46,699 bases of DNA from the NCBI RefSeq assembly GCF_002091635.1, contig NZ_BDAC01000005.1:269606-316304 (forward strand), given 5' to 3'. A program made the position numbers and the translations under genes. Numbering within the stretch: the first letter of the stretch is position 1; each line of letters begins with the position of its first letter. Source of the stretch: Pseudomonas indica NBRC 103045 (lineage in GTDB: Bacteria; Pseudomonadota; Gammaproteobacteria; Pseudomonadales; Pseudomonadaceae). The notes beneath the pieces are model-generated. The model made no database searches and was not told the DNA's origin. It saw nothing but the letters and a program-made list of their open reading frames with translations. This document shows, in pieces, positions 40,530 to 46,699 of the stretch.

Positions 40530-40557
40530 TGAGTGGAAGCCGCGCGGGCAAAGTTCC
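40530..40557 (-). promoter_or_regulatory. hrp box for dspF-hrpW
   Basis: On the minus strand: GGAACT, 15 bases, CCACTCA, a full match to the consensus. It lies 86 bp upstream of dspF and just downstream of the hrpV terminator. Confidence 0.92.
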
Positions 40558-40601
40558 AGGATTTTTCGACATTTAGCTCCGATTTGCGCGAAACGGTGCC
40601 G

Positions 40602-40631
40602 AAAAGAGAAAGCGCACCCAGGAAGGTGCGC
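40602..40631 (-). terminator. Terminator after hrpV
   Basis: On the minus strand GCGCACC and GGTGCGC pair across a 6-base loop, followed by TTTCTCTTTT. It ends the hrpF-hrpV operon. The other bases between hrpV and dspF hold no gene. Confidence 0.8.
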
Positions 40632-40678
40632 CGAAGGGAAAAACCTCGATGGGACGGTTCCCACCGAGGCGGTATGGC

Positions 40679-41032
40679 TCAGCGATGCAAGCCGGCGAGC
40701 TCCAGCAGGCGGTTCATGATGTGTTGCAACGAGCCGACGTCACAGTTGTCCTGCCGCACGGCATGCCAGACGATGAAGTTCTCCCAGCTATCCAGGCACA
40801 GGTAGCAGCCCTCGTAGCTCACCGCATCCGTGAAACGCTTCGCCAACGCACTGGAGAACAGGTCGCGACGCTGGACCTGGCGCTTGATGTTCAAGGCCAC
40901 TCCCCAGCCGACACGTTCCTCGCTGAAGGTGAAGTCGATCCCCGGTGCCCAACTCAAGCGGCTGGCCTCGCCCGCCAGGACGGACGCAAGAAAGTTCTCA
41001 TGATCGGAATGGGTCTTGAGCTGCTCAATCAT
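40679..41032 (-). CDS. hrpV: HrpV, negative regulator of the Hrp system
   Basis: A 117-aa protein (MIEQLKTHSDHENFLASVLA), last gene of the hrpF-G-hrcC-hrpT-V operon. In P. syringae HrpV (about 115 aa) binds the enhancer-binding protein HrpS and so lowers hrpL expression; HrpG relieves it. Conserved-looking parts are SRLSWAPGIDF and the C-terminal SWENFIVWHAV. The start at 41032 overlaps the hrpT stop by 8 bp, which fits coupling; an in-frame ATG at 41062 lies well inside hrpT. Identified from order, size and general similarity. Confidence 0.85.
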   Translation of the reverse strand: MIEQLKTHSDHENFLASVLAGEASRLSWAPGIDFTFSEERVGWGVALNIKRQVQRRDLFSSALAKRFTDAVSYEGCYLCLDSWENFIVWHAVRQDNCDVGSLQHIMNRLLELAGLHR

Positions 41033-41204
41033 GTACCGGCACCACCGTATAGTCTTCCGCATTGCTGCGCAGCTCCGGCGACCACCAGATCACCAGTTGC
41101 TGGGCATCCGACGATGGCCGCGCGCAGCCTTTGGAACCGCATGGCCCGGTCGAGCATGCACTGACCAGCAGGCAGCCCCCCAGAATCAAGATGATTTTCC
41201 GCAT
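41025..41204 (-). CDS. hrpT: HrpT lipoprotein
   Basis: A 59-aa outer-membrane lipoprotein: signal MRKIILILGGCLLVSAC with the lipobox LVSAC, lipid attachment at Cys17. In Hrp1 systems HrpT lies between hrcC and hrpV and is thought to act as pilotin for the HrcC secretin. The start at 41204 has GGGAGGGAG just upstream. It lies 17 bp after hrcC and overlaps hrpV. Confidence 0.9.
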   Translation of the reverse strand: MRKIILILGGCLLVSACSTGPCGSKGCARPSSDAQQLVIWWSPELRSNAEDYTVVPVHD

Positions 41205-41221
41205 TGACACTCCCTCCCCAC

Positions 41222-43240
41222 TCAAGGAACCAGCAACGATGCCCTGGCCGGCGTATTCACGATCTGCTTGCGCAGGGCGACGAATATCTCGCTGGCTTCT
41301 CCGGGCTCCAGTCGGCTACGCGGCCACAGGGTGACGGCGAGCGTATTCTCCCCGCCACAGGCCGCCTCATCGAACTGCACGGCCTTGTCCCCGGCGTTGC
41401 GTACCACGCCGACGCCGACATTGAATTCCTTGTCGCTGAACCACTGCCGACGCTCTGCGTCGAACTGGATTCCCGCTTGCGGGCGGCAAAGGGTGTCCAA
41501 GGCCAGGCTCGGCGCCCCGGGCTCGAGCCCCGCCGGCAGGCGCCCCTTCACCAGGTCGAGCATGACGTTCTCCAGCTTGGCCCGCAGGTTGCCGTTGCCA
41601 TGCCGACGCTGTACCCGGACCAGGGCTTCGTCCAGGCGCTCGCGGTCGTCCGCGCCGACATAGCGCACCGGGTTGGTCTGGTCGCCAATCAACTTCGGCG
41701 TCAGGATGAACAGGCGCTCCCGGCGCGAGGTTTCCCGACGCGTGGAAGTGAACAACTGGCCGATCCAAGGGATGTCGCCGAGCAGCGGGATGCGCCGGTC
41801 GCGATCACCGCTCTCCTCCGAGTGGAATCCGCCGATGACCAGCGAACGCTGTTCGTCGATGACCGCCTGGGTGCCGACGGTCCCCCGCTTCATGCCGGAA
41901 GCCCCTCCCTCACGGTTCAGCTCCACCTGTCCGTCCTCGATATCGACGATGAGCTGGATGCTCTTGTGGGCGCCTTGGTCGATGGCGCGTGGAATCACCC
42001 GCAGGCTGGTGCCGGCGGTCACCGGCTGGATATCCGCCACCCGCTCGCCAACTGCCGTGATGAAGGCGGTACGACTGAAGTCGATCACCGCCGGCTGGTT
42101 TTCCAGGGTCAGTACCGAGGGGTTGGCCACGATGGAGGCGACACCTTTCTCCTGCAGGGCCTGCAGCTCGGCGAAGAAGCGTTTGAAGTCGCCGATGAAG
42201 AGCGTCGAGCTGCCGCCGCCGGGAATCGAGGTTCCACCGAAGATGTTGCCGATCCGCGCCTGCCAGGACGAGCCCAGACGCTCGATTTCCTCGCGGTCGA
42301 TGTCCAGAATCAGCGCATCGATTTCCACCAGGTTCTGCGGTACATCCAGGCGATCGATCACCTGCTGGTACATGTCCCGTCTTTTCAGGTCGTCCCAGAC
42401 CAGGATCGCGTTGTTCCGTACATCGGCTACCACACGTCCCTTGCCCGAGCGTCCCGAACCGCCCACTTTCAATGGGCTCAGCGGTGGGGTTTCCTTCACC
42501 GCCAGTCCCATGGCGGAACTGTTCGCCTTCTCGGCCATGCTCATCGCCGATTGGAGCGCCTCGTTGATCCCGCCGAACGAGGCGGACGGCGATGTCCCCC
42601 CGCTGGCGCCCCCCTCTGTTCCCATCAGCCCCGCCAGCAGGCGAGCGACGCCAGGGATCTGCAGGCTCTGGTCGCGGTACTGGATCTCCCGGTCGGCGAC
42701 GGCGGAATAGCGCAAGGGAAATACCATCACCTGCTGGCGCTCGTCGCCCTTGACCCGCTCCTTGCTGAAGCGACGGATGAGCTGGACATAGCGGGCAGGT
42801 CCGGTCACCAGCACCACGCCTTCGTCCGGTAGTTCGCCCCAACCGAAGCGGCTGTCGAGCAGGCCGATGTCGGTCAGCGCCTGCTTGAGGTCCGGTGCCG
42901 CCTCGGGCGATACCTCCAGGCGCACGGAGGTGAGCTCCTCGATGGGGCTGATGAACAGTGTTCCGTTGTAGACGAACCACTGGAAACGGTGTTCGAGGGC
43001 CAGGCGGTCGAGAAACGCCTCGGCGTTGTCGGCGCGGATCTTCGCATCCACCGCACCGGAGACATTGCCGATCCGGAGCTTCACACCGTGGCTCTGGGCG
43101 AAATCTTCCAATACCGATGCCAGGGATGCCCCTTCGGCTTCATAGGCATAGGCGCCTTTGCGCCAGTCCGCCGGTATGGCCGCCACGGCGGACATCGACA
43201 AACCGGCCAGAAGCGGCAATGCAAGCAATACGTTACGCAT
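41222..43240 (-). CDS. hrcC: HrcC outer-membrane secretin (SctC)
   Basis: A 672-aa T3SS secretin forming the outer-membrane ring. A signal peptide (MRNVLLALPLLAGLSMSAVA) is followed by N-domains (SLASVLEDFAQSHGVKLRIG, ELPDEGVVLVTGPARYVQLI) and the C-terminal secretin domain, with NLVEIDALILDID, IVANPSVLTLENQPAVIDFS and PLLGDIPWIGQLFTS, the hallmark end of the pore region. The start at 43240 gives the signal peptide and has GAGGTG upstream; the extension to 43336 lies inside hrpG. It overlaps hrpG by 8 bp. Confidence 0.95.
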   Translation of the reverse strand: MRNVLLALPLLAGLSMSAVAAIPADWRKGAYAYEAEGASLASVLEDFAQSHGVKLRIGNVSGAVDAKIRADNAEAFLDRLALEHRFQWFVYNGTLFISPIEELTSVRLEVSPEAAPDLKQALTDIGLLDSRFGWGELPDEGVVLVTGPARYVQLIRRFSKERVKGDERQQVMVFPLRYSAVADREIQYRDQSLQIPGVARLLAGLMGTEGGASGGTSPSASFGGINEALQSAMSMAEKANSSAMGLAVKETPPLSPLKVGGSGRSGKGRVVADVRNNAILVWDDLKRRDMYQQVIDRLDVPQNLVEIDALILDIDREEIERLGSSWQARIGNIFGGTSIPGGGSSTLFIGDFKRFFAELQALQEKGVASIVANPSVLTLENQPAVIDFSRTAFITAVGERVADIQPVTAGTSLRVIPRAIDQGAHKSIQLIVDIEDGQVELNREGGASGMKRGTVGTQAVIDEQRSLVIGGFHSEESGDRDRRIPLLGDIPWIGQLFTSTRRETSRRERLFILTPKLIGDQTNPVRYVGADDRERLDEALVRVQRRHGNGNLRAKLENVMLDLVKGRLPAGLEPGAPSLALDTLCRPQAGIQFDAERRQWFSDKEFNVGVGVVRNAGDKAVQFDEAACGGENTLAVTLWPRSRLEPGEASEIFVALRKQIVNTPARASLLVP

Positions 43241-43682
43241 AGGCACCTCGTTGCCGGAGCGACCAGGGATACAAGGGTTGGGCAGCAGCGGTCTTGCGTC
43301 CGCCTGCCTCGCGTTGGAGCAGCTCGTTCCAGACATCGCGCTGGGTGATCAAGGCCTCCAGGCACGCTTCGATGCATGCCTCCAGGGAGTCCTCGGCGCC
43401 GATACCGGCACGGAGCAACAGCCAGAAGCGCCCATCCGCCGGGTCCAGAGACAACGCGGCGGTGCGCTCCCGGAACTGGCCCAGGCTGGGCAAGGACAAA
43501 CGCAAGGCTTTCTCCAGCAGACCGGGCTGGCCTTTCCAGCCGATGTCCAGGGCCGCCTTGCACAGCACGCCGCCGTCGACCCGCTGGAGCACCACGTCGC
43601 CACCATCGATGCTGAGGAGCAGTTCCGGCTCGACGCTGTCGAGCCAGTCCTGCAGCAGCGCGCCCGGATCAGTGGATTTCAT
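43233..43682 (-). CDS. hrpG: HrpG, chaperone-like regulator
   Basis: A 149-aa CesT-like protein (MKSTDPGALLQDWLDSVEPE) with the chaperone pattern LLLSIDGGDVVLQRVDGGVL and LSLDPADGRFWLLLRAG. In P. syringae HrpG binds HrpV and releases HrpS, so it promotes hrp expression. The start at 43682 lies within the end of hrpF (14-bp overlap), and its stop overlaps hrcC. The assignment rests mainly on the operon order hrpF-hrpG-hrcC-hrpT-hrpV. Confidence 0.87.
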   Translation of the reverse strand: MKSTDPGALLQDWLDSVEPELLLSIDGGDVVLQRVDGGVLCKAALDIGWKGQPGLLEKALRLSLPSLGQFRERTAALSLDPADGRFWLLLRAGIGAEDSLEACIEACLEALITQRDVWNELLQREAGGRKTAAAQPLYPWSLRQRGAYA

Positions 43683-43890
43683 TGAGGATGGCCTTGGCCA
43701 GGTTGTGCTCGAGCACACCCACACGGCTCACCGCCCAGTTGGCCCGGGAGTGCTGCATCATCGCGTCGGTGAACGCGCTGATGTCCTCCAACGAAGCACC
43801 TTCGGCGGCCTGGACCGCGGCCTGGTCAAGCTGGGTCTGGGAGCGCTGGAAAACGGAATCGAGGCGACGTTGAATTCTGTCGAAAGACAT
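43669..43890 (-). CDS. hrpF: HrpF, small T3SS component
   Basis: A 73-aa helical protein (MSFDRIQRRLDSVFQRSQTQ), size as for P. syringae HrpF (about 74 aa), a small protein needed for secretion. It is first in the hrpC-type operon, 33 bp after its own hrp box, with GGAGG before the ATG. The central part (TDAMMQHSRANWAVSRVGVL) is probably a helix for protein contact. Confidence 0.87.
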   Translation of the reverse strand: MSFDRIQRRLDSVFQRSQTQLDQAAVQAAEGASLEDISAFTDAMMQHSRANWAVSRVGVLEHNLAKAILNEIH

Positions 43891-43923
43891 GACTGAAAAC
43901 CTCCGAACGAATGGGGTATTCAG

Positions 43924-43951
43924 TGAGTGGACGAAACGGCAAAAGCGTTCC
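43924..43951 (-). promoter_or_regulatory. hrp box for hrpF-hrpG-hrcC-hrpT-hrpV
   Basis: On the minus strand: GGAACG, 15 bases, CCACTCA, differing from consensus only at the last base of the first half. It sits in the 70-bp gap between hrpE and hrpF. Confidence 0.85.
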
Positions 43952-43960
43952 CGATCCTGT

Positions 43961-44548
43961 TCAGGAATACCGAGGCAGCAGCGCAGTCACGGCGTCGCCC
44001 CAGTTCAGCAGGAAGTCGCCATGCTCCGCCACCAGGCGGACGCTACCGACGTCGAGGCTTTCGTCCTCGCGGATGCGCCAGTCGCAAGTGCTCCGCTCGC
44101 TCAGCCATGCCTCTGCCGCCGGACGCGCCTGCGGGTGGCAATACAGTTCGCCACCGGCACCGTCCGCCTGGGCGGTGCGCAGTTGCCGTAGCAAGGCGCG
44201 GATGCGTGCCTCGTCCGGGACTTCGTCCAACAGCGTGGTCAGCGCCTGGCTTACCAGTTGGCAAGCGCTGTCCACCAGCCCCTCGGTCATCTGCGCCTGC
44301 TGTTCGCGCCAGCCCTCGAAGAAGGCTTCCGCCCGCTGCCAGAACTCCGCCGCGGCGGCATCCCGGGCCTCCCGGGCCAACGCATCCGCCTGGCTGCGGG
44401 CCTCGTCGAGAAGCGCCTCGGCCTGAAGCCGTGCCGTCTCGATGACACTTTCCGCTTCCCGGTGCTGCTCGATCAGCTCGCGCCGCAGCAGGGGCTCGGC
44501 CTCGGTGGGCTGGGCACCGTTCAGTCTTACCGTTCGACGCGTCAGCAT
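43961..44548 (-). CDS. hrpE: HrpE (SctL), ATPase stator
   Basis: A 195-aa SctL/FliH-type protein that links the export ATPase to the sorting platform. A long charged helix (REAESVIETARLQAEALLDE, ARSQADALAREARDAAAAEF) is followed by a globular C-terminal domain ending with GDFLLNWGDAVTALLPRYS. The start at 44548 (MLTRRTVRLNG) has GGGGAG upstream and overlaps the hrpD stop by 7 bp; an ATG at 44575 lies further inside hrpD. It is the last gene of the hrpB-type operon. Confidence 0.9.
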   Translation of the reverse strand: MLTRRTVRLNGAQPTEAEPLLRRELIEQHREAESVIETARLQAEALLDEARSQADALAREARDAAAAEFWQRAEAFFEGWREQQAQMTEGLVDSACQLVSQALTTLLDEVPDEARIRALLRQLRTAQADGAGGELYCHPQARPAAEAWLSERSTCDWRIREDESLDVGSVRLVAEHGDFLLNWGDAVTALLPRYS

Positions 44549-45129
44549 GCCTGCGCTCCCCTTTCCCAAAGGCATCGATTCTTCCAGATGACCGCATCCC
44601 AGAGCGCGGCGAGTTTGGCGGCCGGCAGCGGCGCCGGTTCACAGGATTCGACCTGCTCGACCAGCGACCTGGGAAACAGCAGACGCGCCCGTTTCCAGCA
44701 CGCCGCATCAAGCCGGCCATACAGCGACCGAAGCCCCGCGACACGAGGCTCGTCCCCGGCCCACTCGGCCGGTACCCAACTCCCGGGCAGCAGCGCCCGG
44801 GCAATCCGTCGGCACCATTGAGCCTCGGCGTCGGGCAGATCGACGACCCGCCCCTTGCCGAAAATCTCGGCGACCAGCAACAAGGCATGCAGGCGCGCCT
44901 CGACGGTTTCGTCGATCAACCGCAGCACCACCGGATCGGGATGGGAAGGCAGGTCTTGCGACAATCCCAGGCGCCGCGCGAAGGCCCCGTGATGCAAGGG
45001 AGCAGCATATTCGATCATCGACCGCTCCCAGGGCGCGAAACAGGCCTCCACACCCCAGCTCTCATCCGCGCCGGTCCAGCCGGTCGCCCACCATTGCGCC
45101 CATCGCATGCAGTCCGCATGGGGAATCAT
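44542..45129 (-). CDS. hrpD: HrpD (SctK)
   Basis: A 195-aa protein of the SctK/HrpD group, part of the cytoplasmic sorting platform. It is Trp- and Cys-rich (MIPHADCMRWAQWWATGWTG; ALWDAVIWKNRCLW at the end). The start at 45129 is chosen for GAGG upstream and its place 11 bp after hrcJ. Identification rests on the order hrpB-hrcJ-hrpD-hrpE and on size. Confidence 0.87.
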   Translation of the reverse strand: MIPHADCMRWAQWWATGWTGADESWGVEACFAPWERSMIEYAAPLHHGAFARRLGLSQDLPSHPDPVVLRLIDETVEARLHALLLVAEIFGKGRVVDLPDAEAQWCRRIARALLPGSWVPAEWAGDEPRVAGLRSLYGRLDAACWKRARLLFPRSLVEQVESCEPAPLPAAKLAALWDAVIWKNRCLWERGAQAC

Positions 45130-45140
45130 GCTGTATGTCC

Positions 45141-45929
45141 TCACGCAGTCCGGGACGAAGACTTGAGCGAACGAATCTTGGCCAGCAAGGCGTTCCGCCA
45201 CTCCGGCTTGACCGCCAGGAGAATCAGCAGGATCACGATGCCGCCCACCAAGCCTACGACGAGCAGCAACTGCAGCAGCTCGATACGCTCTTCCGGCACG
45301 CTGTACGGGCCGATGCGCACCATTCTCGGCGCCTCCCGGTAGGACTCGGACGGGACGAAGACGATGGCCAGTTTCTGCTCTTCCTTGCCGGACAAGCCGG
45401 GAATGCTGCTGGCCACCAGCCGGCGAACGCGCGGAAGCACGCTATCCGGATCGAGGTCCATCCGGTGCTTGATGAATACCGCGGCCGATGCGGGCTGCAC
45501 CGGTTCGCCCGGGGCGATCCGTTCAGGCAGCACGACATGAACCCGGGCCACGATCACCCCATCGATCTGCGACAGGGTCGCCTCCAGCTCCTGGGACAAG
45601 GCATAGATGTAACGCGCCCGCTCCTCCAGCGGCGTGGAGATCACGCCATCCTTCTGGAACACATCCCCCAGGCTGTTGCGCGAACGCTTCGGCAAGCCTG
45701 CGGCGGACAGCACATGCACGGCGCGGTTGATGTCTTCCGACGACACCAGCACCGACACGCTTTCCTTGCCGATGCGCTTTTCCGCAGAAATGTGCTTGTC
45801 CGCCAGTTCGGCAATCACTTCATTGGCATCCTGCTCGGACAGCTGGCTGTGCAGCTCGATGCGCTCGCCACAGGCGGTCAGCATCGTGGCGAGCAGCAGA
45901 ACCAGGAACTTGAGGCGATTCGGGCGCAT
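45141..45929 (-). CDS. hrcJ: HrcJ inner-membrane ring lipoprotein (SctJ)
   Basis: A 262-aa YscJ/FliF-family lipoprotein forming the inner-membrane ring. The signal and lipobox are MRPNRLKFLVLLLATMLTAC, with Cys20 lipidated. Ring-building domains contain ELHSQLSEQDANEVIAELAD, ALSQELEATLSQIDGVIVAR, VVLPERIAPG and ASAAVFIKHR. A C-terminal transmembrane helix (about 208-235, LLQLLLVVGLVGGIVILLIL) is followed by a basic cytoplasmic tail. It lies 13 bp after hrpB. Confidence 0.95.
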   Translation of the reverse strand: MRPNRLKFLVLLLATMLTACGERIELHSQLSEQDANEVIAELADKHISAEKRIGKESVSVLVSSEDINRAVHVLSAAGLPKRSRNSLGDVFQKDGVISTPLEERARYIYALSQELEATLSQIDGVIVARVHVVLPERIAPGEPVQPASAAVFIKHRMDLDPDSVLPRVRRLVASSIPGLSGKEEQKLAIVFVPSESYREAPRMVRIGPYSVPEERIELLQLLLVVGLVGGIVILLILLAVKPEWRNALLAKIRSLKSSSRTA

Positions 45930-45942
45930 AGAAGAAGACCGC

Positions 45943-46311
45943 TTACTGAAGGTTGGTGAGCTTTTCCACGCTCTGGGCAGCCTTGCCGACCAGCTTGGCC
46001 GACAGCATGCTTTCCAGGTAGAACGACGACAGGGACTTGTTGGCCTGACGGATGTCCTGCGGGTCCACGGAAGCCGCCGCCTTTTTCAGCCGTCGGGCCG
46101 CAATGTCGGACTTGCCCTGCAAACTCTGGAACAGCTCATTGAAGGGACGGCTCGCGCTCTCGAGCGTCATCGGCGCCTGATCGCCTCCTTCCTGCATGGC
46201 TGCGCTGAACCAGGAGACATCGGAACCGGACGGATCGGCCAGTTTTCCAGCCGAAGGCCCTGTGCCTATCCCCTGCCCCGAGGCTATGCCCGTTACATTC
46301 GTGATTTTCAT
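45943..46311 (-). CDS. hrpB: HrpB (SctI-like inner rod)
   Basis: A 122-aa protein (MKITNVTGIASGQGIGTGPS) with a polar N-terminus and a helical C-terminus ending SAKLVGKAAQSVEKLTNLQ, as in HrpB/inner-rod proteins of Hrp1 systems. It is an early T3SS substrate, needed for pilus assembly. GAGGTGACCG precedes the ATG. It lies immediately before hrcJ. Confidence 0.88.
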   Translation of the reverse strand: MKITNVTGIASGQGIGTGPSAGKLADPSGSDVSWFSAAMQEGGDQAPMTLESASRPFNELFQSLQGKSDIAARRLKKAAASVDPQDIRQANKSLSSFYLESMLSAKLVGKAAQSVEKLTNLQ

Positions 46312-46370
46312 CGGTCACCTCGTTACGGAGTGAAATCCGCCTTGGATTGAAAGACGTGCAAGCCAGTCGA

Positions 46371-46589
46371 TCAAAACTGGATATCCCGCGTCCCCTCGAT
46401 GACCTTGGTCTGGAATTTGATTTGCTGATCCTGAAGAACAGCGCCTGCGGCACGCTTTTCGCTGGCGCGCAGCATCAACCTGAAGACCTCGGCCGAAACC
46501 TGTGCATTTTTCTTAGAATTACGAAGCGTTAGATCAGACTCTTGCTGAATCTCATTTAATGCTTGAAAAGCCGTTCCACTAATGCTCAT
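46371..46589 (-). CDS. Small helical protein at the hrpA position
   Basis: A 72-aa protein (MSISGTAFQALNEIQQESDL) with a long amphipathic helix (AQVSAEVFRLMLRASEKRAA) and an aromatic C-terminus (GTRDIQF). In Erwinia-type clusters the Hrp pilin gene hrpA lies directly before hrpB, so it may be a pilin or a rod/needle-like subunit; sequence similarity to known HrpA proteins is too weak for me to confirm this. GGAGGG precedes ATG 46589; a TTG at 46601 is less likely. No hrp box is seen up to the window edge, and a terminator-like hairpin lies just upstream, so it is probably read from a promoter outside the window. Confidence 0.6.
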   Translation of the reverse strand: MSISGTAFQALNEIQQESDLTLRNSKKNAQVSAEVFRLMLRASEKRAAGAVLQDQQIKFQTKVIEGTRDIQF

Positions 46590-46657
46590 AAATCCCTCCA
46601 AGTTGAAGGCACAATAAACCGGACCGGGTTTACAACGAGCCAGAATTGCTCATATCG

Positions 46658-46692
46658 TAAAAACTGCGACCCTGCTCAAGGAGAAGGGTCGC
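46658..46692 (-). terminator. Terminator or attenuator upstream of the hrpB-type genes
   Basis: On the minus strand GCGACCCT and AGGGTCGC pair across an 11-base loop, followed by AGTTTTTAC. It ends an unseen upstream minus-strand gene. Partial read-through would feed the 72-aa gene and hrpB-hrpE. Confidence 0.8.
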
Positions 46693-46699
46693 ATTAGCC

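Overview
The window looks like the chromosome of a high-GC Pseudomonas. The coding regions are GC-rich, inverted extragenic repeats with the GTAGGAGC...GCTCCTAC arms common in Pseudomonas occur in three clusters, and the right half carries an Hrp1-type type III secretion system (T3SS) with HrpL-type promoters. Species cannot be fixed from sequence alone.

Left part (1-10783, + strand): ordinary metabolic and envelope genes. These are the 3' end of treY, a DUF2934 protein, glgX, a PIG-L/LmbE deacetylase, a CBS-pair protein, a zinc dehydrogenase, and a tightly overlapping run of a DUF72 protein, an endonuclease/exonuclease/phosphatase protein, clsB and a YbhN-like membrane protein. The last three match the order of E. 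coli ybhP-clsB-ybhN.

Accessory island (10987 to the right edge): a divergent effector region comes first. On the minus strand, under a candidate hrp box, lie a 148-aa protein, a CesT-like chaperone and a YopT/AvrPphB-type cysteine protease; the first and last share an N-terminal segment. On the plus strand, under a perfect hrp box, lie a HopM1-like effector and then a first AvrE/DspE-family giant effector (1634 aa). A second AvrE-family effector (1882 aa, own hrp box) follows 9 kb later. Between the two sits a CDI locus: a 2099-aa CdiA, its immunity gene, and a chain of orphan toxin/immunity modules each starting at a repeated Gly-Ala-Lys junction. After these comes a C4-like antisense RNA switch with a leader peptide and an 84-aa protein. 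A short relic of a third avrE copy lies at 13067-13176.

Secretion core (35640-46699): hrpN (hrp box) and a zinc alcohol dehydrogenase on the plus strand face a minus-strand series. That series is hrpA-position gene-hrpB-hrcJ-hrpD-hrpE; hrpF-hrpG-hrcC-hrpT-hrpV (hrp box); dspF-hrpW-104-aa gene (hrp box). The layout resembles Erwinia more than P. syringae: HrpN-type harpin, no hrpZ before hrpB, and dspF and hrpW nearby.

Working together: HrpL would switch on apparatus, harpins, chaperones and effectors from six hrp boxes, while the CDI cluster, lacking hrp boxes and a cdiB in view, looks like an independent competition locus that landed between two effector paralogues.
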